Below are positions 1 to 8,887 of a stretch of DNA of 64,000 bases, in pieces. A program made the translations under genes and the position numbers. The DNA comes from Pseudomonas sp. GV085 (GTDB lineage Bacteria; Pseudomonadota; Gammaproteobacteria; Pseudomonadales; Pseudomonadaceae). The DNA is taken from contig NZ_QAOV01000011.1 in assembly GCF_003050925.1 (NCBI RefSeq), positions 1 to 64,000 of the forward strand. Reading direction: 5' to 3'. The notes under the pieces were generated by a model. The model did no database searches. It worked only from the letters and a program-made list of their open reading frames with translations, and was not told the origin of the DNA. Positions within the stretch are counted from its first letter, which is position 1; every line of letters begins with the position of its first letter.

Positions 1-78
1 ACGACGTTGATAGGTTGGGTGTGTAAGCGCTGTGAGGCGTTGAGCTAACCAATACTAATTGCCCGTGAGGCTTGACCA
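1..78 (+). rRNA. rrl: 23S rRNA, 3' end (partial)
   Basis: The window opens inside the last bases of a 23S rRNA gene. The run GAGCTAACCAATACTAATTG followed by CCCGTGAGGCTTGACC is the typical 3' end of Pseudomonas 23S rRNA. The exact mature end is approximate. The rest of the operon (16S, spacer tRNAs, most of 23S) lies upstream of the window. A spacer of about 160 bases without coding content separates it from 5S. Confidence 0.93.
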
Positions 79-241
79 TATAACACCCAAGCAATTTGAT
101 GCTCCTAGCTGAAAAGGCGAAAGAGACCAGATTGCGGTGTGTGAAGACGCAATGAACCGAAAGTTCGACGCTCACAAAACACCGAAAGCTGTCACATACC
201 CAATTTGCTGAATCGTCGAAAGACGCTTCGGTACCCGAATT

Positions 242-357
242 TCTTGACGACCATAGAGCATTGGAACCACCTGATCCCATCCCGAACTCAGCAGTGAAAC
301 GATGCATCGCCGATGGTAGTGTGGGGTTTCCCCATGTGAGAGTAGGTCATCGTCAAG
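242..357 (+). rRNA. rrf: 5S rRNA
   Basis: About 116 nt with the conserved 5S core (GAACCACCTGATCCCATCCC, GAACTCAG, then the GATGGTAGTGTGGGG arm). The ends pair as CTTGACGA with TCGTCAAG (243-250 with 350-357), forming helix I. This matches the Pseudomonas 5S type. The ends are set from the helix and may be off by one or two bases. Confidence 0.95.
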
Positions 358-367
358 ATTAAATTCC

Positions 368-410
368 AAAACCCCTATCTGCGCACGCAGGTAGGGGTTT
401 TGTTTTTGTC
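368..410 (+). terminator. Rho-independent terminator of the rRNA operon
   Basis: A 16-bp stem (368-383 with 386-401, one G-U pair) with a 2-nt loop, followed by GTTTTTGT. It sits 11 bases past 5S and ends the rrn transcript. Confidence 0.93.
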
Positions 411-425
411 CTTGGGAAATCGAAA

Positions 426-539
426 CTACTGCCCCAACCGCTCCAGCGTGTGCGTCAACGGTTCCAGCGACACACAGATAAACCCATCCGCGTCAGGCTG
501 TTGGACCTGAGTCGGATAGACGGCAGTCGCGCCAGCTAC
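426..539 (-). pseudogene. Possible 3' remnant of a lost gene
   Basis: On the minus strand a 38-codon open stretch ends in a stop just after the rrn terminator. Its translation ends in DGFICVSLEPLTHTLERLGQ, which has the look of a real protein C-terminus, but no start or preceding domain is visible because an in-frame stop precedes it. It may be the tail of a gene lost at the rrn boundary, or chance. I do not recognise the family. Confidence 0.25.
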
Positions 540-576
540 CTAAACTGTCAGCAGGTTTGGACATCGGGGGCAGTGG

Positions 577-1503
577 ATGAATCGCAACGAACTTCGCAAG
601 GCGGATATCAACCTGATGGTGGTATTCGAAACACTGATGCTCGAGCGCAATGTCACTCGGGTGGCGGAGAAGCTGTTTCTCGGCCAGCCGACCATCAGTT
701 CGGCGCTCAACCGCTTGCGTGCGATGTTCAATGATCCGCTGTTCATACGCGTTGGCCATCGCATGGAACCGACAGCGCGGGCAGAGGAGATCATCAAGCA
801 CCTGTCGCCGGCGCTGGACTCCTTGTCCGTGGCCTTGAGTCTGACCCATGATTTCGATCCGGCCAGCAGTACGATGTCGTTCCGCATCGGGCTGTCCGAC
901 GATGTCGAGTTCGGCCTGTTGCCGCCGTTGCTGCGGGCCTTGCGCCAGGAAGCGCCCAATGTGGTGTTTGTGGTGCAGCATGTCGATTACTGGCGGATCC
1001 CCGACTTGCTGGCGTCTGGTGATATCACGGTAGGTATCAGCCAGACCCGTGGCTTGCCGGCCAATGCCAAGCGCAAGTTGCTGCGGCACATCCAGCCCAG
1101 CATATTGCGCGCCGATGCTTCCGACACACCGCTGACCCTCGATGAATATTGCGCGCGACCACACGTGCTGGTGTCCCATACCGCCAACGTCAGTGGCTAT
1201 GCCGACGAGTGGCTGGCAGATATCGGTCGCACGCGCCAGGTAGTGCTCTCGGTACCGCAATACAGTGCGTTGCCAGCCTTGCTCGCCGGGACGGACCTGA
1301 TTGCCAGCCTGCCGGACTACACCGCCGAGGCGATGGCTGCATCGGGAATGCTGTTCAAGGAACCCTTTCCGTTCAAGACGCCGACCCTGGACCTGTCCAT
1401 GGTCTGGCTCAGTCATGTCGACACCGACCCCGCCGAGCGTTGGTTACGCTCGCGCCTGGAGGCGTTCATGAGTGAGCGTGCCGTTTTGCCGCTGCCCGAA
1501 TGA
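577..1503 (+). CDS. LysR-family transcriptional regulator
   Basis: 308 aa. The N-terminal winged HTH (about residues 8-67, with NVTRVAEKLFLGQPTISSAL as helix-turn-helix) and the C-terminal effector-binding domain (about 95-300) match LysR architecture and length. The leader LRKADINLMVVFETLM resembles the NodD/NahR-like subgroup. The gene lies between the rrn terminator and a CHM isomerase gene in the same direction, with a 57-bp gap, so the two may be co-expressed. The effector is not predictable. The ATG at 577 has only a G-rich, weak ribosome site. Confidence 0.9.
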   Translation: MNRNELRKADINLMVVFETLMLERNVTRVAEKLFLGQPTISSALNRLRAMFNDPLFIRVGHRMEPTARAEEIIKHLSPALDSLSVALSLTHDFDPASSTMSFRIGLSDDVEFGLLPPLLRALRQEAPNVVFVVQHVDYWRIPDLLASGDITVGISQTRGLPANAKRKLLRHIQPSILRADASDTPLTLDEYCARPHVLVSHTANVSGYADEWLADIGRTRQVVLSVPQYSALPALLAGTDLIASLPDYTAEAMAASGMLFKEPFPFKTPTLDLSMVWLSHVDTDPAERWLRSRLEAFMSERAVLPLPE

Positions 1504-1560
1504 ACAGGGCGACGCTGTGTTATATGTACGACCTGCCCCCCTACCTACAGGATCTGACTC

Positions 1561-1926
1561 ATGCCTCACCTGCACATGGAATACACCGCCAACCTGACTG
1601 ACTTGAATGCCGATGTGGCATTGATGCGGTTGAACAATACGTTGGTGGGCTCCGGTCAATTTTCTGCCGAATTTGACATCAAGAGCCGCGCGGTCATGGT
1701 CGAGACATTCAAGGTTGGCACGGCATTGGCTGAGCGGGCATTCGTGCATGTGAAGCTGGCGCTGCTGAGCGGTCGTTCCGCACAGATCAAGAAACAGCTC
1801 TCCGAAAGCCTGCTGGAGGTGGTTCAGGGCCTGTGTGAGTGGCCGACTGGCGTTGAAGTCCAGCTGTGCGTGGAAATTCTCGACATCGATCGCGATTCCT
1901 ACAGCAAGACCGCCATCAGCAACTGA
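1561..1926 (+). CDS. 5-carboxymethyl-2-hydroxymuconate delta-isomerase family
   Basis: 121 aa, the usual length of CHM isomerases, small trimeric tautomerase-fold enzymes in which Pro2, exposed after Met removal, is the catalytic base. The start MPHLHMEYTANL and the segment RAFVHVKLALLSGRS are typical. Family members isomerise 5-carboxymethyl-2-hydroxymuconate in homoprotocatechuate breakdown. None of the other hpa pathway genes is nearby, so the substrate here is uncertain. It is followed after 3 bp by the convergent end of a second LysR gene. Confidence 0.88.
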   Translation: MPHLHMEYTANLTDLNADVALMRLNNTLVGSGQFSAEFDIKSRAVMVETFKVGTALAERAFVHVKLALLSGRSAQIKKQLSESLLEVVQGLCEWPTGVEVQLCVEILDIDRDSYSKTAISN

Positions 1927-1929
1927 GTA

Positions 1930-2868
1930 TCAGGCCGTTTCCTGCTCGACGCAGGCCTGGATCACTTGCTCTCGCAGCCAGGTGTTGGCGCTGTCCTGAT
2001 CAACACCCTGGTTCCACTGCATGTCGAGGGTGAAACCCGGCAAGCCTTCGGGCGCTTCACAGTGATTGAAAGTGTCTGCACCGGCCAGCAATCGCTGGAT
2101 GCGCCGGGGCAGGGTCAGGGCATAGTCGGTGCCGGTAATCAGCTTCAGCGCTGCACTGTAACTGTTGGCGCGTGCGACGATCTGGCGTTGTTGGCCCTGC
2201 TGCGCAAGCCAGCCGTCGACCATGTTGGTGGCGGACGTCCAGGGTGTCGGGAACACGTGTCGACGTTCGACATAGGTTTGCAGACTCAGGCGTGGTTCCG
2301 CCGGCGTGGCGCGTTTGTCGAAAACACACACCAGATCGTCTTCGAGCAGCGTCCGGGATTTGAAGTCGACATGACTGCGATGAAAGTGCGGGCCGAAGCA
2401 CACCGCCAGGTCGAGGCTGCCGTCGCGCAACGCTTCGGCAGGGACATCGGCCTCGAGCTTGAACACATTGACCATCACTGGAAGCTCGGCGAGGTCGAAG
2501 CGTTTCAGCAGGCGCGGCAGGATCAACTGTTCGAAATATTCCGGTGCGCAGATGTTGAAGGTCACGGGTTTCAGGCCGGGGTCGAACGTGGGTGGGCCGG
2601 CGTGACACAGGTTGATGCTTTCGAGGACTTTCAGCGCGTGAGGGTACATCGCACCGGCCTTGCAGGTGGGCTGCATGCCGCCGGTACGGGTATTGATGAA
2701 TAGCTCGTCCTCGAAACTGCGGCGCAGTTTTTTCAGGCAGTAACTCACCGTGGACTGGCTGATGCAAAGCGTCTCGGATACGCCGGTGACGCTGTTTTGC
2801 TCATACACGGCGACGAACACCATGAGGTCCTGCATGTCGAGTTTTCTGAGCGAATTACTGTTCAGCAT
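1930..2868 (-). CDS. LysR-family transcriptional regulator
   Basis: 312 aa with an N-terminal HTH (about residues 10-70, NSVTGVSETLCISQSTVSYC) and a LysR substrate-binding domain. It shares its general layout (MQDLMVFVAVYEQN, DELFI at the wing) with the regulator at 577-1503 but is clearly a different protein. It converges on the CHM isomerase gene. Upstream is an EamA transporter on the same strand, 114 bp away. The target is unknown. Confidence 0.9.
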   Translation of the reverse strand: MLNSNSLRKLDMQDLMVFVAVYEQNSVTGVSETLCISQSTVSYCLKKLRRSFEDELFINTRTGGMQPTCKAGAMYPHALKVLESINLCHAGPPTFDPGLKPVTFNICAPEYFEQLILPRLLKRFDLAELPVMVNVFKLEADVPAEALRDGSLDLAVCFGPHFHRSHVDFKSRTLLEDDLVCVFDKRATPAEPRLSLQTYVERRHVFPTPWTSATNMVDGWLAQQGQQRQIVARANSYSAALKLITGTDYALTLPRRIQRLLAGADTFNHCEAPEGLPGFTLDMQWNQGVDQDSANTWLREQVIQACVEQETA

Positions 2869-2982
2869 CCATTGCGTCTCGCTGCGTCCCTTGCGCTGAC
2901 CGTGCGCGAAGGTGAGCGAATGATCCTAGCGGAATGAGCGAGCAGGGAGAATGCCTTGCAGGACGTTTCGCCCAAGCCCGTG

Positions 2983-3900
2983 TCAGCCCTGGACCATCGC
3001 CGACACGGCGCGGCGGCTGGACATCAACAGCGCGAACATGCCGATGCCCACCAGCATTGCGCCGGCCAGTTCCAGCGGCAGGGGCATCTGGCGCCCCCAT
3101 AGCCAGTGAAACAGGGTGATGAACAGCGTACTAAGGTAGATGTAGGAAATCACCGAGGACGGGGCGATCACGCCGATGGCCCGATGCAGCAGCCAAAACG
3201 TCGCCAGGGTGGCGAATACCGCCAGGTACATCAGCCAATAGAAATCGTTGAGCGTCAGCAATGATGCCGAGCGCCAACCGCCACTGAATCCACAGAACAC
3301 CAGCAGAAACAGCGCCCCGAACAGCATGTTCCAGAACGTCATGGGCACCGGCCCACGCCCCTTGAGGCTGTTGGCTTTCAGGCGCTGGCTGAGGGGAGCG
3401 TAGAGCGCCATCGCCAGGCAACCGATGCCGTACACGGTCAACGCATACAGCGATGGCAACTCGCCGGGGCCGGTGCCTTTCATGATCAGCAAAACCGCCC
3501 CGGCAGCGGCGAGCAGCATCGGCACAATCCGTTGTTTCAGGCTGCTGTCAGGTGTCAGCACGGCCTCGAAAACCAGGGTCATCAGGGGCACCAGCGTGAA
3601 CATCGTCCCGGTGTTGACGGCCGAGGTGTAGCGCAATGCTTCGAACAGCGAGCCGAAGTACAGCGCCAGCAGCAGGCCGAGCACCGCGTGACCGAGCAGC
3701 CCACGAGCGGTCATGATTGCATCGCCTTTTAGCAGCAACAGCGGCAGAAACACCAACGCACAAAACAGCAGGCGCAAACCGGTCAGCAGGATCGGGTCGA
3801 TGGCCTGGCTGACTTGCGCCGCCGCGGAAAACGACGCGGCGATCAATAAGGCCCAAAGCAGCATGCTGGCGTGAGCGGCGGCGAAACCGATGGTTTTCAT
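2983..3900 (-). CDS. EamA/DMT-family transporter
   Basis: 305 aa and very hydrophobic, with about ten predicted membrane helices in two EamA repeats (residues roughly 5-140 and 155-295). Such inner-membrane proteins usually export amino acids or other metabolites by proton antiport; the substrate cannot be read from sequence. The ATG at 3900 follows a GGAG-containing site. It starts 13 bp after the CynX-like MFS gene, so the two probably form an operon. Confidence 0.9.
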   Translation of the reverse strand: MKTIGFAAAHASMLLWALLIAASFSAAAQVSQAIDPILLTGLRLLFCALVFLPLLLLKGDAIMTARGLLGHAVLGLLLALYFGSLFEALRYTSAVNTGTMFTLVPLMTLVFEAVLTPDSSLKQRIVPMLLAAAGAVLLIMKGTGPGELPSLYALTVYGIGCLAMALYAPLSQRLKANSLKGRGPVPMTFWNMLFGALFLLVFCGFSGGWRSASLLTLNDFYWLMYLAVFATLATFWLLHRAIGVIAPSSVISYIYLSTLFITLFHWLWGRQMPLPLELAGAMLVGIGMFALLMSSRRAVSAMVQG

Positions 3901-3913
3901 GGCAGGCTCCGGA

Positions 3914-5098
3914 TCAATGGATGTGGCGGGTGTAGTGCCTTGGATTGAAGCGCAAAACCATCAACATCATCAGTGCCATGACCACTGTCAGCGACCACCA
4001 GGCCCATTCAAAGCTGCCGAGCCGGTCGCGGATTATCCCCGCCAGCAGCGGCGACAGGCCGGCGATCAAGTAGCCAATGCCTTGAACGAAGGCGGTCAGG
4101 CCACCAGCGCGCAAGGGATTGTCCAGGTGATCCAGCGATACGATCAGGCTCATCGGGAACAGGCCGCCAATGCCCAGCCCCAGCAGGCATGGCCACATCA
4201 GGCTCAAATATTGTGGACTCAGAATCAATCCGCAGAAGCCAGCGATGATCAGTGCAAGCAATACCATCAGCACGACACGGCGGTCGGGGCTGCGATTGGC
4301 GATGACGGGCGTCAGCAGACCCGACAGCACTTCCATGGCGGTTAGAAATCCGAGCAGCAATCCGGCGTGCTGTTCGCTCCAGCCCTTTTCCACGTAGTAC
4401 GGCGCCAGCCAGGCCAGGACACAGGTGTAGGACGCAGTGCCCAGACCAAAGAAAATCGCGAGTAACCACGCGCGGGAATTGGTGAAGAACGAACCATTAC
4501 TGGAGGCCTTTGAATCCCGTGTCGGCATCTCCGCCCGTTGGGTTCCCCAGAGCAGCAATGCCAGCACGGCGAGAACCGCCCAGATCGCCAGACCCGTACG
4601 CCAGCTGCCGGTACCCTCCATCACCAGTGGCGCAAAGGAAGCGGCAATGGCGGCGCCGCCCATGATCGACGTGACATAGAGACCCATGCACAGGGCAACG
4701 TGGTCGCTGAAGCGGGATTTGATCAACGCTGGCATCAGCGCCTGGATCAGGGCGATCCCGATACCTGCCAGCACTGCGCTGAGGATCAACTCCGCGGCTG
4801 AATCAAGGAACAACCGCGAAAGCGTGGCCACACAGATGATCAGCAACGAGAACACCACCGTGCGCTGGTCGCCGAGTCGCTGACTGACGCGCAGGCCGAC
4901 AAACATCGCCAGCCCCATGGCCATCACCGGCAACATGGTCAGCAGTGAAGCCAGGCTGAAGCTCAGCGGGATGTCGTCGCGAATCGCCGAGAGCAGCGGC
5001 CCGACAGCGGCCATTGAAGGGCGCAGGTTCAGTGCAACCAGGACAATGCTGAACATGAACCAGACGGCAGGGCGGGAGGTGACTCGGGTGTTTTCCAT
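3914..5098 (-). CDS. CynX/NimT-family MFS transporter
   Basis: 394 aa from the chosen ATG at 5098 (MENTRVTSRPAVWFMF). A longer frame from 5194 would add an implausible, Arg-rich 32-residue extension. Twelve membrane helices are expected, and the motif VALNLRPSMAAVGPLL in the first helix is typical of the CynX (cyanate/2-nitroimidazole) MFS branch. The substrate is unknown. It is the first gene of a probable two-gene operon with the EamA transporter. Confidence 0.88.
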   Translation of the reverse strand: MENTRVTSRPAVWFMFSIVLVALNLRPSMAAVGPLLSAIRDDIPLSFSLASLLTMLPVMAMGLAMFVGLRVSQRLGDQRTVVFSLLIICVATLSRLFLDSAAELILSAVLAGIGIALIQALMPALIKSRFSDHVALCMGLYVTSIMGGAAIAASFAPLVMEGTGSWRTGLAIWAVLAVLALLLWGTQRAEMPTRDSKASSNGSFFTNSRAWLLAIFFGLGTASYTCVLAWLAPYYVEKGWSEQHAGLLLGFLTAMEVLSGLLTPVIANRSPDRRVVLMVLLALIIAGFCGLILSPQYLSLMWPCLLGLGIGGLFPMSLIVSLDHLDNPLRAGGLTAFVQGIGYLIAGLSPLLAGIIRDRLGSFEWAWWSLTVVMALMMLMVLRFNPRHYTRHIH

Positions 5099-5592
5099 GA
5101 GCGGACCTTGAAGAATATGCAGGCGATTAACGCGCGCTCGACCCGAAGGGCGCAAATCAGAAAGTCCGGGGTGGTATTTAGAAATCAAATACAAGCCGCT
5201 TCCACAGGGGGCCCCCTGACAGTCAAATGTTTAGTCACGCCTTATCCAAGGTTCTTCAAATCCCGATTTAACGACTCAACCCATCGTGTGACGCTGCGGG
5301 TCACCTGTTTTCTGCGGTTCTCTCTATGGACGGTTGGCCAGTCGCAATCCACTTCAAGGCATCCATCGACGCGCGAGCGTCGAGCCTTGGTCGTCGATTC
5401 ACGCCCGCCACCGCGCCAAACCTCTCTGCGCTTCCATCTGAACTGGCCTTCTGGGCGCTATGGCATTGCCGCCATGCGCGCCCGCCGGACTCCTGCTTTT
5501 TCCGCTGATTGTTCCTGCCTGTTCCGGTTGATGCCGGGATAAAAGTTCGGGTGCTTTTGCGTACCCGTCTGACACGGAAAAAGAGAATTCCC
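5099..5592. other. Non-coding divergent region
   Basis: About 490 bp between the leftward CynX-like gene and the rightward GS-like gene. No open frame here looks like a real gene. Visible structures are a 14-bp palindrome, CAGGGGGCCCCCTG, at about 5206-5219 and a small hairpin with CGGGT/ACCCG arms at about 5548-5567 just before the GS-like start. Promoters for both directions should be here, but I cannot place them with confidence. Confidence 0.6.
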
Positions 5593-6975
5593 ATGAGTTG
5601 TGCCACGACCTCGTTTGCCACCAGGCTTGAAGCCCAGACATTTCTGGAGCAGAACCCGGACATTGAAATGTTCGAGCTGTTCATCCTCGACAACAACGCA
5701 GTACCGCGCGGCAAACTGCTGCATCGTGACGAGTTGCTGGCGGTATATGAAAGCGGGCGGCCATTGCCGAGCACCATCCTCGGCCTGACCATCAATGGCG
5801 ATGACGTGGAGAACTCCGGGCTGGTCTGGGATGTCGGGGATATCGACTGCCGGGCCTACCCGATCAGCGGCAGCCTCACGCGTATGCCGTGGCGTCTGAT
5901 ACCGACCGCAGCCGTGCAGGTCAGCATGCACCCGACGCAAGGCATGCCCGCCACCGTTGCCGATCCCCGTCATTTGCTGGTGAAAGTCATCGAAGGCTTG
6001 CAGGTTGACGGTTATTACCCGGTCATGGCGGCGGAATTGGAGTTCTACCTGCTGGATCAGCAACGTGACAGCAATGGCCGACCGCAACCGGCACGGGATG
6101 TCGATGGCGGGCGTCCGCGCGGTACTCAGGTCTATGGTTTGCGCGAGCTTGAGCAGATCGAACCGTTCCTGGCTGATCTCTATAACGCCTGCAAGCTCCA
6201 GGGGATTCCAGCGCGCACGGCCATTTCCGAATACGCGCCGGGGCAAGTGGAAATCACCCTCGAACACCGCACCGACGCATTACAGGCAATGGACGAAGCG
6301 GTGCGTTACAAGCGTCTGGTCAAGGGGGTGGCGCACAAGCACGGCATGACCGCCTGTTTCATGGCCAAGCCTTTCGAAGACCTGGCCGGCACCGGGATGC
6401 ACATGCACGTGAGCCTGGCCGACAAGGACGGCAACAACCTTTTCGCCAGCGAAGCTCCGGATGGCACGCCACTGCTCAAGCAGGCCGTCGCAGGCATGCT
6501 TGGCACCCTGCTCGATTCGCTGTTGCTGTTCTGCCCCAACGCCAACTCTTACCGTCGATTCCAGGCCAACAGCTATGCGCCTCTGGCGGCAACCTGGGGT
6601 GTGGACAATCGCACCGTGAGTTTGCGCGTACCGGGCGGGCCGGCGTATTCCCGGCACATCGAACATCGAATTTGTGGCGCCGACGCCAACCCCTATCTGG
6701 CGGCTGCGGCGATTCTGGCCGGTATTCATCGCGGTATCCGCGAACGACTCGACGCTGGTGCGCCAGTGGAGGGCAATGGCTACGCCCAGGCTGCGAAGCT
6801 GTTGCCGACAGACTGGCTGACCACATTGCGATCACTGGAAGGTTCGAGCTGGGCCAGGGAAGCGTTCGGCGAGGAATTCCTCGGTGTCTACCTGGCGGTG
6901 AAACGCGCCGAATATCGCCAATTCATGGGGGAGGTCGGTGAGCAGGACTGGCGCTGGTATTTGCACCAGGCTTGA
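5593..6975 (+). CDS. Glutamine synthetase family, gamma-glutamylpolyamine synthetase-like
   Basis: 460 aa from the ATG at 5593. The upstream in-frame stretch is not protein-like, so the shorter start is preferred. It has the GS catalytic fold: metal-binding MAAELEFYLLD, the GTGMHMHVSL loop, and RVPGGPAYSRHIEHR near the active site, ending in the PYLAAAAILAG helix. Length and motifs fit the PuuA/SpuI group, which ligates glutamate to putrescine or related amines using ATP. No other puu/spu genes lie alongside, so the amine substrate is inferred only from family resemblance. Confidence 0.82.
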   Translation: MSCATTSFATRLEAQTFLEQNPDIEMFELFILDNNAVPRGKLLHRDELLAVYESGRPLPSTILGLTINGDDVENSGLVWDVGDIDCRAYPISGSLTRMPWRLIPTAAVQVSMHPTQGMPATVADPRHLLVKVIEGLQVDGYYPVMAAELEFYLLDQQRDSNGRPQPARDVDGGRPRGTQVYGLRELEQIEPFLADLYNACKLQGIPARTAISEYAPGQVEITLEHRTDALQAMDEAVRYKRLVKGVAHKHGMTACFMAKPFEDLAGTGMHMHVSLADKDGNNLFASEAPDGTPLLKQAVAGMLGTLLDSLLLFCPNANSYRRFQANSYAPLAATWGVDNRTVSLRVPGGPAYSRHIEHRICGADANPYLAAAAILAGIHRGIRERLDAGAPVEGNGYAQAAKLLPTDWLTTLRSLEGSSWAREAFGEEFLGVYLAVKRAEYRQFMGEVGEQDWRWYLHQA

Positions 6976-7037
6976 GTCGATGCTGAACCGGAGCTGAAAC
7001 CTTCTCAAATAGTCTGAAAGTCTCAGGCTGGTTTTAT

Positions 7038-7064
7038 AAGCCAACTAATTGTTGGCTTCTTTTT
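7038..7064 (+). terminator. Probable terminator of the GS-like gene
   Basis: An 8-bp stem, AAGCCAAC (7038-7045) with GTTGGCTT (7051-7058), a 5-nt loop, then CTTTTTC. It lies 62 bases after the GS-like stop. The T tract is shared with a ColR-like sequence upstream of the eptA-like gene. Confidence 0.7.
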
Positions 7065-7095
7065 CACAAAAAATTGATGGTTGGCTACCTAAAAT
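7052..7095 (+). promoter_or_regulatory. Candidate ColR box and -10 of the eptA-like gene
   Basis: TTGGCTTCTTTTTCAC (7052-7067) matches the pseudomonad ColR-binding pattern, as I remember it (YYNASNNYTTTTTCAC), at all but one defined position. A TAAAAT hexamer at 7090-7095 could be the -10. The corresponding -35 position is poor, as expected for an activator-dependent promoter. Family knowledge: ColRS controls lipid A phosphoethanolamine addition in response to zinc in P. aeruginosa. Control of this copy is inferred. Confidence 0.5.
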
Positions 7096-7165
7096 TAGAG
7101 CTGTCTCGGTCAATGAAATTTTCACATTTACCGAAGGCACTTATTTACAGGACCCACCGAACCTC

Positions 7166-8815
7166 ATGCTTAAGATTAAAGCCGTGCGCCCCGAATGGGT
7201 GACACTGATTGCCAGTGCACTTTTATTAGTTGGCTTCAATTTTGTGCTCTGGCAACACCTGTTCGAAATCACCACGTCCGATGGCAAAGGCATCGTCATG
7301 CGCGTGGCCTTTGGGATGATGATCTTCGCGGCCTTCAATATTGTGCTGACCCTGCTGGCGTTCCGGCCGGTGCTCAAGCCGGTCCTGACCCTGCTGTTCA
7401 TGATCAGCGCAGGCGTGGCGTATTTCATGAGCCAGTATGGTGTTCTGATCGACACCGGCATGTTGCGTAACTTCGCTGAAACCAATGCCACGGAAGTGCG
7501 CGACTTACTGTCGCTAAAGATGTTTGTTTATATTGCACTGCTCGGCGTTTTACCGACTTGGTTGTTGTGGAAGACGCCGATTGATTATCGTCGTTGGCAC
7601 CGTGAACTACTCAGTAAAGTCCTGGTGATTTTTTTCTCGGCAGCGGTCATTGGTGGTGTTGCACTGGTTAACTATCAAGGCCTGTCTTCGCTGTTTCGCA
7701 ATCACCACGAGTTGCGCCTGATGGTGGTGCCAAGCAACTACATTGGTGCCTCGGCTGGTTTATTGCGCGAGAAAGTAGCGACTGCACGGCAACCCTTTGT
7801 CAAAATCGGTGAAGATGCCCAGCGCAATCCGGCCTGGCAAACTCACGGGCGCAAATCCCTGACGGTTCTTGTCGTGGGTGAAAGTGCCCGGGCGGAGAAC
7901 TTCGGCATCCTTGGCTACAGCCGCGACACCACGCCGAAACTGAGTAAGGAAGATGGCCTGATCGCCTTCACCGATGTGCATTCCTGCGGGACTGAAACCG
8001 CCGTATCGGTGCCTTGCATGTTTTCCAATATGGGGCGCAAGGACTACAACGCCAGCAAGGCAAAGAACGAAGAAGGCCTGCTGGATGTGCTCAAGCATGC
8101 GGGTATCGACGTGATCTGGCGTGACAACCAGTCAGGCTGCAAAGGTACGTGCGATCGCGTCACTATTGAAGACGTCAGCAATCTGAAAGATCCGGCGCTG
8201 TGCGCCAACAGTGAATGCCGTGACGAAATCCTGCTGCAGGGACTGCAACATTTCATCGATACCCTGGACAAGGACACTGTATTGGTATTGCACCAGATGG
8301 GCAGCCACGGTCCGGAGTACTTCAAGCGTTATCCGAAAGCGTTCGAGCGCTTCACCCCGGTTTGCGAGAGTAATGCCCTGAACAATTGCAGTCGCGAAAG
8401 TATCGTCAACGGCTACGATAACACCCTGGTATATACCGACCATGTACTGTCGACCTTGATCGATCTGTTGCGCAGTAACCAGGACAAAGTGGATACCGCG
8501 ATGCTGTATCTGTCGGACCACGGCGAGTCCCTGGGTGAATACAACTTGTTCCTCCACGGCACGCCTTACATGCTCGCACCCGAGCAGCAAAAGCATGTAG
8601 CCATGTTTGCGTGGTTCTCCGACAGCTATAAAAAGTCGTTTGCGGTAGATACCCGTTGCCTGCAACAGAGTCGTGAAAAGCCCCTGAGCCAGGACAACCT
8701 GTTTCATTCGATGCTTGGCCTGCTGGAGGTCAACAGCAAGGTCTACAACCAGGATCTGGACATGTTTGCCGGATGTCGTGGTCCAGTGGTCGACGGTGTG
8801 TTGGCCAAAGAATGA
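7166..8815 (+). CDS. eptA: Lipid A phosphoethanolamine transferase
   Basis: 549 aa from the ATG at 7166. An earlier TTG (7049) falls inside the upstream terminator and is rejected. Four to five N-terminal membrane helices (residues about 12-170) anchor a periplasmic sulfatase-fold domain. VVGESARAENFG supplies zinc ligand Glu239; in CGTETAVSVPCMF, Thr278 is the expected phosphoethanolamine acceptor; YLSDHGESLGE supplies Asp/His ligands. The enzyme moves phosphoethanolamine from phosphatidylethanolamine to lipid A phosphates, lowering surface charge and affinity for cationic peptides. A methyltransferase gene follows after 72 bp. Confidence 0.93.
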   Translation: MLKIKAVRPEWVTLIASALLLVGFNFVLWQHLFEITTSDGKGIVMRVAFGMMIFAAFNIVLTLLAFRPVLKPVLTLLFMISAGVAYFMSQYGVLIDTGMLRNFAETNATEVRDLLSLKMFVYIALLGVLPTWLLWKTPIDYRRWHRELLSKVLVIFFSAAVIGGVALVNYQGLSSLFRNHHELRLMVVPSNYIGASAGLLREKVATARQPFVKIGEDAQRNPAWQTHGRKSLTVLVVGESARAENFGILGYSRDTTPKLSKEDGLIAFTDVHSCGTETAVSVPCMFSNMGRKDYNASKAKNEEGLLDVLKHAGIDVIWRDNQSGCKGTCDRVTIEDVSNLKDPALCANSECRDEILLQGLQHFIDTLDKDTVLVLHQMGSHGPEYFKRYPKAFERFTPVCESNALNNCSRESIVNGYDNTLVYTDHVLSTLIDLLRSNQDKVDTAMLYLSDHGESLGEYNLFLHGTPYMLAPEQQKHVAMFAWFSDSYKKSFAVDTRCLQQSREKPLSQDNLFHSMLGLLEVNSKVYNQDLDMFAGCRGPVVDGVLAKE

Positions 8816-8887
8816 GTGCTCCGGCTTTGTTTCACGCGGCGGCCGCCGACTTGCGGCCTGTAGAACCTTCATCAAGAGCCATTGCAC

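Noticed and set aside
7049..7166. An upstream TTG start for the eptA-like gene
   Set aside because: It falls in the terminator hairpin of the previous gene and adds 39 residues before the first membrane helix.
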